32,420 nucleotides of DNA from JBBQYA01 sp038209155. GTDB lineage: Bacteria; Bacteroidota; Bacteroidia; Sphingobacteriales; Sphingobacteriaceae. The number at the start of each line of letters is the position of its first letter. Position 1 is the stretch's first letter. The notes under the pieces are model-generated. The model did no database searches. It was given only the letters and a program-made list of their open reading frames with translations, and was not told the DNA's origin. The DNA is taken from the NCBI GenBank assembly GCA_038209155.1, contig JBBQYA010000024.1:1-32420 (forward strand), given 5' to 3'. Position numbers and translations under genes: made by a program. This document shows positions 24,774 to 30,731 of this stretch, one piece after another.

Positions 24774-27125
24774 TTATTTTTTTGCCTTGGCAAATCTTTT
24801 GGTTGGAACTTTTTTGGCTGGAGGCGCATCTTTTGCTAATTCTAAACATTGCTCAAGCGTAAGACTTGTAGGCTCCACTCCTTTTGGAATTTTCACATTT
24901 TGTTTTCCAACCGCAATGAAAGGTCCCCAACGTCCATTCAAAACTTTTACTTCCGCATTCTCTGGAAAGCTAAGAATCAATTTATCGATATCTTTTTGTC
25001 TTTTATCCTTGATAATCTGAATAGCAACCTCTTCTTCTAAAGTATGCGGATCTTGATCTTTTGGAAGAGAATAGAAAGCAGAACTATGAGAAATATACGG
25101 TCCAAATCTTCCTATTGCAACTTTCATGTCTTTATCTTCGAAAGTTCCAACCAGTTTAGGAAGTTTAAAAAGTTCTAATGCATCTTCCAATGTAATGGAT
25201 TCAATCATTTGACCTGCTTTCAAACTTGCATATTTTGGTTTTTCCTCACTGCCTTCTACTGTTTCGCCGATCTGCACAAATGGACCATAACGACCAATTC
25301 TTACACTTATCTTTTTATTAGTAGCTGGATCAAATCCCAATTCTCTTTGACCATTGGCACGTTCGGCAGTTTCCATTGTGCTTTCTACTTCAATGTGAAA
25401 TGGTCTATAGAAAGTTTCAATCATTTTGGTCCATTCTTGCATTCCTTGAGCAATCTCATCGAATTCCTTTTCCACTTTTGCAGTGAAATTAAAATCGACA
25501 ACTGCATTGAAATGTTGAACCAAAAAATCATTTACTACTGCGCCAATATCACTTGGGAAAAGTTTATTCTTTTCTGTTCCTGTAGTTTCTGTTTTTGTAG
25601 ATTGTTGGATTTTTCCGTTTTCTAATTCATATAATCCAAAGGTTCTTTGTTTTCCTTCTCGATCTTCTTTAATTACATATCCTCTTTTTTGAATTGTAGA
25701 AATGGTTGGAGCATAGGTACTTGGTCTTCCAATTCCTAATTCCTCTAATTTCTTTACCAAACTTGCTTCTGTATATCTTACTGGAGGTCTAGAAAATCTT
25801 TCGGTTGCAGACATTTTTCTGAAAAAAAGATTTTGATCTTTTTTTAATGGAGGTAAAACGCTATCTGCTTTTTCATCATCTTCTGGATTAAACTCTTGCT
25901 CCTCATCGGTTCCTTCTAAGTAAACTTTTAAGAATCCATCAAATTTCATTACTTCTCCTTGAGCAACTAATTCTTCGCTTCTTGTAGAAATTTCAATTTT
26001 TGCTACTGTCTTTTCAAATTGAGCTTCACTCATTTGAGAAGAAATAGCACGTTTCCAAATCAACTCATACAATCGTTGTTCAGAGGCATCGCCATCTGTT
26101 TTATGCTGATCAAAATAAGTGGGCCGTATGGCTTCGTGAGCTTCTTGAGCATTAGAATTTTTGGTCTTGTACCTTCTTAATTCATGATAATCTTTACCAT
26201 AAGCACTTTTTATTTCTTTTTCTGCTGCTTCTAATGCAGTATCCGAAAGGTTTACAGAATCAGTACGCATGTAGGTTATTTTTCCAGATTCGTATAGTTT
26301 CTGAGCAACGGTCATCGTTCTGGAAACAGAAAATCCTAATTTTCTACTTGCCTCTTGTTGTAAGGTAGAAGTGGTAAATGGAGGGGATGGAGATTTTTTT
26401 AAGGGACGAACTTCTAACGATTTAACTTTATAGGATGCAGGAATACAATCTTTCAAAAATTTTTCAGCATCACCTGGCAAAGTAAATTTCTGACTTAATT
26501 CTGCTTTTAAATTAGTTTTTTTATCATCGGTAGAGAATAAGGCTACCACTTTATATTGCGAATTTGATTTGTGTGAATTGTACTCTCTTTCTCTTTCAAC
26601 AATAATTCTAACAGCAACCGACTGCACTCTACCTGCTGAAAGGGAAGGTTTAATTTTTCTCCATAAAACAGGAGAAAGTTCAAAGCCAACTAATCTATCT
26701 AAAACTCTACGAGCTTGTTGCGCATGTACCAAATCATAATCTATACCACGAGGATTATCAATTGCTTTTAAAATAGCTGGTTTGGTTATTTCATGAAATA
26801 CGATTCGCTTGGTGTTTTTTTCTGTCAATCCAAGTTCCTCAAATAAATGCCAACTAATCGCCTCTCCTTCTCGGTCCTCATCGGATGCTAACCAAACCAT
26901 TTCGGCTTTCTTTGCTAACTTTTTTAATTCAGAAACAATCTGCTTTTTGTCTTCTGGAACTTCATACACTTGTGCAAACTTATTATTTACATCTATTGCA
27001 TCATTTCCTTTGGCTAAATCGCGAATATGCCCATAGCTAGATTTTACTAAAAAATCTGCTCCCAGATAACCTTCTATGGTTTTAGCTTTCGCTGGTGATT
27101 CTACAATCAATAAATTTTTGGCCAT
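24774..27125 (-). CDS. topA: DNA topoisomerase I (type IA)
   Basis: Relaxes negative supercoils by transient cleavage of one strand. The start was taken at 27125 (MAKNLLIVESPAKA), because this is the conserved beginning of TopA; a longer frame to 27176 adds 17 unrelated residues. Length from this start is 783. The Toprim domain has ESPAKA (9-14) and DEDREGE (82-88); the active-site Tyr285 lies in YMRTDSV. The C-terminus lacks Cys4 zinc fingers. It has instead three topoisomerase C-terminal repeats with the cores VRIGRYGPFVQIG, VAIGRFGPYISH and VLNGRWGPFIAVG, then a Lys-rich tail. It heads a probable operon with the hypothetical and exonuclease genes. Confidence 0.95.
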   Translation of the reverse strand: MAKNLLIVESPAKAKTIEGYLGADFLVKSSYGHIRDLAKGNDAIDVNNKFAQVYEVPEDKKQIVSELKKLAKKAEMVWLASDEDREGEAISWHLFEELGLTEKNTKRIVFHEITKPAILKAIDNPRGIDYDLVHAQQARRVLDRLVGFELSPVLWRKIKPSLSAGRVQSVAVRIIVEREREYNSHKSNSQYKVVALFSTDDKKTNLKAELSQKFTLPGDAEKFLKDCIPASYKVKSLEVRPLKKSPSPPFTTSTLQQEASRKLGFSVSRTMTVAQKLYESGKITYMRTDSVNLSDTALEAAEKEIKSAYGKDYHELRRYKTKNSNAQEAHEAIRPTYFDQHKTDGDASEQRLYELIWKRAISSQMSEAQFEKTVAKIEISTRSEELVAQGEVMKFDGFLKVYLEGTDEEQEFNPEDDEKADSVLPPLKKDQNLFFRKMSATERFSRPPVRYTEASLVKKLEELGIGRPSTYAPTISTIQKRGYVIKEDREGKQRTFGLYELENGKIQQSTKTETTGTEKNKLFPSDIGAVVNDFLVQHFNAVVDFNFTAKVEKEFDEIAQGMQEWTKMIETFYRPFHIEVESTMETAERANGQRELGFDPATNKKISVRIGRYGPFVQIGETVEGSEEKPKYASLKAGQMIESITLEDALELFKLPKLVGTFEDKDMKVAIGRFGPYISHSSAFYSLPKDQDPHTLEEEVAIQIIKDKRQKDIDKLILSFPENAEVKVLNGRWGPFIAVGKQNVKIPKGVEPTSLTLEQCLELAKDAPPAKKVPTKRFAKAKK

Positions 27126-27437
27126 TTTTTCAACTATCAAATTGCAAATAAACAGATTTATAAATCTATATAGCAAATAAATTTATGATAGCTAAAGAAA
27201 ATGTATTGAAATAATTTATTAAATGCCTATATCTTAACAGTTTTCATTCTTCATAAAAATAAAACTTTGAATAGAAAATGGAATGTCGGATTTCTAAATT
27301 AAAATATTGAAACCTATCTTAACTAATCAAAAAATAGTTCGGCTCTTCGGCTATCGTTAAAAGTAAAATTTATTAATAAAAAGTAAAATGTAAGAAGTAT
27401 GATTTTATTAATTTTTAATTGGTTTCCAAACCAAAAC
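27126..27437. other. 312-bp non-coding region upstream of topA
   Basis: No coding frame seen. It holds a perfect 14-bp palindrome, AGATTTATAAATCT, at 27154-27167, 29 bp before the topA start, and a GC-richer segment at 27335-27356 that resembles the core of the inverted-repeat element at 20666-20753. The rest is AT-rich without a convincing promoter. Confidence 0.55.
27338..27353. repeat. Second copy of a 16-bp intergenic repeat core
   Basis: TTCGGCTCTTCGGCTA matches the reverse complement of 20722-20737 at 14 of 16 positions. Both sites lie in non-coding, otherwise AT-rich sequence. Here no flanking inverted arms are recognisable, so this may be a decayed or partial copy. Confidence 0.4.
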
Positions 27438-27902
27438 TCACTTCCACAAACCTTTTTTATTTTCTCTTGCCTTTTGTTGTAGTTTCACAAACAAACTAGC
27501 ATACTTTACATTAGGCGGCACGGTTAGTACTTTTGCATAGCCTTCACTTATTAAATGTCCATTTAGAAAAACTCCATTTGATAAATATACATAGGCTAAG
27601 GTTCTTCCATATTTATCCTTGCGCCCAACATCATACATTAATTTTACTTTTTTGAATAAAATCAATTTGGTTAAATACTTTTGAGATTGTGAGCCATAAT
27701 ATCCAATTTTTTTGTACTTGCTTGGGTGTGATTCTGGTGCATCTATTCCTATTAATCTTACTTTAATTTTATCATTACCATTTTGAATGGTAAAAGTATC
27801 TCCATCGGCAACTTTTACTACTTGATAAAAGATTTCTATTGGCTTTGTTTTCTGAATTGGAAACAAATTCAACAAGGTTATAAGAAGTAAATACAATGGC
27901 AT
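27438..27902 (-). CDS. Thermonuclease (SNase)-family nuclease, probably exported
   Basis: A 154-residue staphylococcal-nuclease-like OB-fold protein. The hydrophobic N-terminus (1-15) looks like a signal peptide or anchor. Catalytic residues correspond to those of S. aureus nuclease: Asp35 in VADGDTF, Arg49, Asp54 and Glu57 in VRLIGIDAPE, and Arg100 in DKYGRTLAYVY. It should cleave DNA and RNA with calcium outside the cytoplasm. The C-terminal NKKGLWK is also usual for the family. It follows the CpcT-family gene by 40 bp on the same strand, and the two are probably one transcript. Confidence 0.9.
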   Translation of the reverse strand: MPLYLLLITLLNLFPIQKTKPIEIFYQVVKVADGDTFTIQNGNDKIKVRLIGIDAPESHPSKYKKIGYYGSQSQKYLTKLILFKKVKLMYDVGRKDKYGRTLAYVYLSNGVFLNGHLISEGYAKVLTVPPNVKYASLFVKLQQKARENKKGLWK

Positions 27903-27942
27903 TTAGGTAAAAATTTATTTGTTTTAAAAAAATAGAATTGGT

Positions 27943-28554
27943 TTATTGTTCAATTTTATCGAAAACATAACCGCCTTTTTCTGCTCCCCAAACCTGCTTT
28001 CCTTCTTTATCAAATCCTTGATCCCAACTGATTAATTTGTCTTTGTAAATGGTAACCTTAGACCTTGCAAAAGATGCTCCTCGCAAATCGCTTGGGCAAG
28101 AATTATCGCCTGTTTTACCAGAAAATACATCATCAAATTTTACCATAAAAACTGAACAACCATCTTTCAAGATTAAAGAATCTTTACTCAAATCATTAAA
28201 TAATAGTGCATTAGAATAGCCTCCAACATACTTTTTTGGATTTGGTAATAAATAAACGGCACTTTCAAACGAGGCGCCATTATTAATTACTTTATAAATC
28301 CTTTGTCTATAAGGTTTCTCTTGCAAAGTAGACATGGCTTGCTCTACATAAAGCCAATTTTCATCGGTAGATGTTGGCCAAATTTTGGTCATGTGCAATC
28401 GAATATCATAATAATCAGTGTCTGATTTAGATTGTGCTTCGCTGCTGAATGAACCTTGCATTCGGGAGAGTAATTCCTTTAAATCATTACTATTAGATTG
28501 TGCTTTCGCTAAAAATGGAAGGATAAACAAGATTAGTAGTGCTAGTTTTTTCAT
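27943..28554 (-). CDS. CpcT/CpeT-family protein, exported
   Basis: A 203-residue protein with a standard signal peptide (KK, hydrophobic 4-15, cleavage near AKA before Gln19). The mature part matches the CpcT/CpeT family through DTDYYDIRLHMTKIWP, ENWLYVEQA, KPYRQRIYKV, SCPSDLRGASFARSKVTIY and KQVWGAEKGGYVFDK. In cyanobacteria this family attaches bilins to phycobiliproteins. In non-photosynthetic Bacteroidota the same fold is common, exported and of unknown function, probably binding some other small hydrophobic ligand. No phycobiliprotein gene is in the window, so lyase activity should not be assumed. Confidence 0.87.
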   Translation of the reverse strand: MKKLALLILFILPFLAKAQSNSNDLKELLSRMQGSFSSEAQSKSDTDYYDIRLHMTKIWPTSTDENWLYVEQAMSTLQEKPYRQRIYKVINNGASFESAVYLLPNPKKYVGGYSNALLFNDLSKDSLILKDGCSVFMVKFDDVFSGKTGDNSCPSDLRGASFARSKVTIYKDKLISWDQGFDKEGKQVWGAEKGGYVFDKIEQ

Positions 28555-28669
28555 GATATTAAGTTTTTTATGGATGGATAAATATGCATTTTATTTATTT
28601 CCTAATGAATGATGAATTGAATGATCGTATTTAAATTTCAAAGTATAAAGCTATTGACATTTTCATCAT

Positions 28670-28700
28670 GAAAATTTAACATTAACCTAATACTCGTTTG
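28670..28700 (+). other. Possible remnant of the lipoprotein promoter region
   Basis: This stretch aligns without gaps to 29670-29700, just upstream of and including the -33 box of the lipoprotein gene, at 24 of 31 positions. It lies before the pseudogene at 28757. The bases are mostly A and T, so chance similarity is possible. If real, the left cassette once had the same promoter and has lost its lipoprotein gene. Confidence 0.25.
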
Positions 28701-28756
28701 CAAAATCCAAATATCATTTCAACTACTTTTATTTTTAAACATCATTTCAAATCAAA

Positions 28757-29045
28757 ATGGAAACCTTGTTTGGAATTTTACTTATTATTCTTTTTTTCTA
28801 ATTGGATTCTTAAGATTTCTAATTTAAAACCAAAGAACGATGATAAAAACAGATACATAGTTATTAGCCTCTTTTTAATTGCAGCAATCGTCTTGTCAAA
28901 TGATTTATATAAAAATTTCAATAAGCAAAAAGTTTATTTTTTCATCATAATAGTTGGCTTCACTGGCTATTCACTTTTTACAAATACTATGAAGCAAAGA
29001 GCCATTAAACTAAATAAATCAACCAATACAAACCTTAGCAAATAA
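28757..29045 (+). pseudogene. Frameshifted paralogue of the small membrane protein at 30415-30705
   Basis: ATG at 28757 begins METLFGILLIILFF, closely like the intact gene's METFFAILPFFLI. Reading continues in a second frame as LIGFLRFLI (28798-28824), then in a third as KPKNDDKNRY through SK and the stop at 29043. Two single-base deletions explain this: one in the T-run around 28790-28797, and one near 28825 where the intact copy has one more base before AAAACCA. After repair the protein aligns end to end with the 96-residue protein, with about 40% identity over the C-terminal two thirds and shared NDxKNRY and KQRAI. A longer frame starting at the TTG at 28698 is an artefact of the shifts. 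Confidence 0.75.
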
Positions 29046-29058
29046 ACAATTTCGTAGC

Positions 29059-29112
29059 GTACGTCTGAATAATCCCCACATTAAATTGTTTTTCTATGGG
29101 AGCATGATTGGC
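29059..29112 (-). pseudogene. Detached 3'-end fragment of an acyl-CoA carboxylase beta gene
   Basis: Matches the last 54 bases of the carboxylase gene (30732-30785) at 49 of 54 positions and in the same orientation. On the minus strand it encodes ANHAPIEKQFNVGIIQT against ANHAPIEKPFNVGIIQT in the intact gene. Of the four differences in sense codons, three are synonymous (Pro, Ile and Thr codons) and one changes Pro to Gln; the stop TAG has become TAC. There is no further carboxylase sequence to its right. It forms the left member of a direct repeat around the lipoprotein/membrane-protein cassette. Confidence 0.85.
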
Positions 29113-29692
29113 CGGAATGAAAATTAGCATTATGAATAAATAAACACTAAAAGTAAATGTAGATCTATTTCTTTTGGAGGCTTAAAAAGAAAAATCGATT
29201 CTAAGTATAGGAAAGAATAATCAAGTATTATTATGGATTACAATAAAAAATTTCGAAAAGATAATAAATTCAAATAACTACGAATGTCATTAAAATTAGA
29301 ACTTGTTTAAAAATATGAAAAGTATATTAGAAAAAAGTCATGATTCAAATTGATAAGTGAATAGGATTTATGCCAATAAAAATTACATTCAGATATCAAA
29401 TTTTAGAATAAAGAGATCTTAAGAAAACTACCATCTTTTCATTTAATGATAATGATAGTAAAAGCTTATATTAAAGGTATTCAACTTAGTTTAAAAAACA
29501 TTTGATCATCTAAAAATGGGTTTTGTATAAGTTTAATCAAATAAAGTTTCTAAAACCTATGTTTCAAAATTTTTAATTTTGAAACATAAACCAGTTTTTT
29601 ATTAGAGCTCAAATTGTATTTATAATAAGTAAACTTTTTGAGTTTTATTCTTTTTAACGATTATTTAAAGAAAATTTAATATTAATTTAATA
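29113..29692. other. 580-bp AT-rich region without genes inside the cassette
   Basis: Only very short frames occur. The sequence is among the most AT-rich of the window. Its only strong structure is the hairpin at 29558-29588, listed separately. It may be decayed coding DNA or a long upstream region; I see no similarity to other parts of the window. Confidence 0.5.
29558..29588. terminator. Orphan hairpin, terminator-like
   Basis: Perfect 14-bp arms (29558-29571 and 29575-29588; TATGTTTCAAAATT and its complement) with a 3-nt loop, followed on the plus strand by a T6 run 9 bp later. No gene ends nearby: the closest plus-strand stop is 513 bp to the left. It could be what remains of a lost gene or an insulating terminator before the lipoprotein promoter. 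Confidence 0.5.
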
Positions 29693-29720
29693 TTGGTCTA
29701 ATAAATTCAGTCTATTTTTG
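29693..29720 (+). promoter_or_regulatory. Bacteroidota-type promoter of the lipoprotein gene
   Basis: TTG at 29693-29695, 17 bp spacer, then TATTTTTG at 29713-29720. This fits the TTG-N17-23-TAnnTTTG consensus described for Flavobacterium. Transcription would begin around 29726, about 12 bp before the ATG at 29738. It is the best promoter match found in the window and supports 29738, rather than 29811, as the original start of the gene. Confidence 0.65.
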
Positions 29721-29737
29721 TTAAAAAAAATAATATT

Positions 29738-29804
29738 ATGAAAAAAAATTCTTTTCCCTATCTGCTTATTAATCTTTATCTCTTGTCAGAAAACTGATGA
29801 TTAA
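29738..29804 (+). pseudogene. Disrupted lipoprotein signal peptide of the gene at 29811
   Basis: ATG at 29738 is followed by an A8 run. With seven A's the reading would be MKKILFPICLLIFISCQKTDD, a textbook lipoprotein signal with lipobox Cys after FIS, and acidic residues soon after as in Bacteroidota surface-export signals. With eight A's translation stops at TGA (29795-29797). Even in the corrected frame a TAA (29802-29804) follows the codons for DD, three codons before the ATG at 29811. Two lesions therefore separate the leader from the intact body. Confidence 0.65.
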
Positions 29805-29810
29805 GTTAAT

Positions 29811-30344
29811 ATGAAACCATCAATTTCAAATGGTACTGAAAGCATCAATGAAGTTGAACTTTCAAATGATGAAGATTTAATAGCATTAGAAACAATTCAG
29901 TTAGATTTTATAAAAAGAATTCAGGAGCAAAATGTAAATCTTAACGATTTACAACCAATTCTTGCCTCTGGAGATGTTAATGGTTTAAAAGAAATTTTGG
30001 GTTATTCAGATCAAGAAATTCTTGATCTAGATAATGCGGTTTTAAATCATCGGAATGCATTATTAACAAAATTCCCTGAATTAGATCAATATGCTACAGA
30101 TAGTTTATCTGATTGTGTATGTACAACAGGTTCTGATACAGAAATTGCAGAAGCATCTTTTACTGTACTTTCTGGACTAGTTGACATTGAAAATCTTCCT
30201 TCTGAAAGATTTACTAATAATTGTAACTGGGGAAGGTATGGAGCATGCTTAATAGTATCAGGTACTTTTGGTTTTGTTGGATTTCTTGCAGGAGGATTTA
30301 TATGTTATTGCGAATATTGTGTAAGTCAATATAATTTGTGTTAA
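29811..30344 (+). CDS. Cys-rich hypothetical protein, body of a putative surface lipoprotein
   Basis: A 177-codon frame with no family that I recognise. Residues 15-95 are acidic and helical (DFIKRIQEQNVNLNDLQPIL, EILGYSDQEILDLDNAVL). From residue 100 it becomes Cys-rich with eight cysteines: a CVC pair, a Cx7C, and a final CYCEYC...C ending in LC. A glycine-rich hydrophobic stretch (about 145-163) precedes the last four. Lipoprotein plus Cys-rich hydrophobic tail recalls precursors of bacteriocin-like peptides in Bacteroidota, but no homology is claimed. The original start was probably 29738, where the leader is broken. If 29811 is used, the product lacks a signal and would stay cytosolic. 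A hairpin follows, then a small membrane-protein gene. Confidence 0.55.
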   Translation: MKPSISNGTESINEVELSNDEDLIALETIQLDFIKRIQEQNVNLNDLQPILASGDVNGLKEILGYSDQEILDLDNAVLNHRNALLTKFPELDQYATDSLSDCVCTTGSDTEIAEASFTVLSGLVDIENLPSERFTNNCNWGRYGACLIVSGTFGFVGFLAGGFICYCEYCVSQYNLC

Positions 30345-30354
30345 ATAATATAAT

Positions 30355-30386
30355 AAAAGTATTTGGTTGAAGCACCAAATGCTTTT
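30355..30386 (+). terminator. Hairpin after the Cys-rich gene
   Basis: 13-bp arms (30355-30367 and 30374-30386) pair with one G-U pair around a 6-nt loop, and the right arm ends in TTTT followed by ATTTTAA. It begins 11 bp after the stop at 30344. It likely ends or weakens transcription before the membrane-protein gene. Confidence 0.6.
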
Positions 30387-30414
30387 ATTTTAATCAATCT
30401 TAAGATAGTACTGT

Positions 30415-30705
30415 ATGGAAACTTTTTTTGCGATTTTACCTTTTTTTTTAATAATAATCATTGGATTTTTCAGATATGTAATCATAAAACCAGATAATGA
30501 TTATAAAAACAGATATTTCATTATTCCTTTGTATTCAATTGCTGCTTTCTCTTTAATAATCAATACCTATCAGGAATTTAGTAAAGGTAAGTCGATGGGT
30601 ATAGTAATCCTTTTAGTATATGGTGGATTCACACTTTATTTTAGAATAAAAAAACAAAGAGCTATTGAATTAGAAAAAAGGAAAAACGAAGGTTTTATCA
30701 ATTGA
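30415..30705 (+). CDS. Small three-helix membrane protein of unknown function
   Basis: A 96-residue protein with three hydrophobic segments (about 4-24, 34-50 and 60-77), a short polar loop KPDNDYKNRY after the first, and a basic cytoplasmic tail with KKQRAIELEKRK. No known family is recognised. A frameshifted paralogue lies at 28757-29045, and both copies sit immediately before a copy of the carboxylase 3' end. Its size, membrane position and place after a Cys-rich secreted-type protein would suit an immunity or export partner, which is speculation. The frame is intact, and the pattern of protein-level conservation with the pseudogene supports it as a real gene. It ends 26 bp from the convergent carboxylase stop. 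Confidence 0.65.
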   Translation: METFFAILPFFLIIIIGFFRYVIIKPDNDYKNRYFIIPLYSIAAFSLIINTYQEFSKGKSMGIVILLVYGGFTLYFRIKKQRAIELEKRKNEGFIN

Positions 30706-30731
30706 TCTTTTTAATCAAATTCATTTTCAAC

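Noticed and set aside
25209..25625. Long plus-strand frame inside topA as a gene
   Set aside because: It is antisense to strongly conserved TopA sequence, has no recognisable family and no start signal. The same applies to the other antisense frames inside conserved genes.
27126..27176. Upstream start of topA at 27176
   Set aside because: The 17 extra residues are hydrophobic and not part of the conserved TopA start; MAKNLLIVESPAKA at 27125 fits the family.
27419..27434. Terminator for the SNase gene (TTGGTTT/AAACCAA)
   Set aside because: The loop is only 2 nt and no T-run follows on the minus strand; too weak to list.
27943..28554. Phycobilin lyase function for the CpcT-family protein
   Set aside because: No phycobiliprotein genes or other photosynthesis genes are present, and the family is widespread in non-photosynthetic bacteria.
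28698..29045. A 115-codon frame starting at TTG 28698 as a gene
   Set aside because: Its first about 42 residues are out-of-frame translation. The homologous protein starts at ATG 28757 in another frame, and two single-base shifts join the pieces, so it is treated as a pseudogene.
29811..30344. Assignment as a halocin C8- or fulvocin C-type bacteriocin
   Set aside because: Only the general style (Cys-rich tail after a longer leader) is similar; the cysteine spacing could not be matched, so no family name is given.
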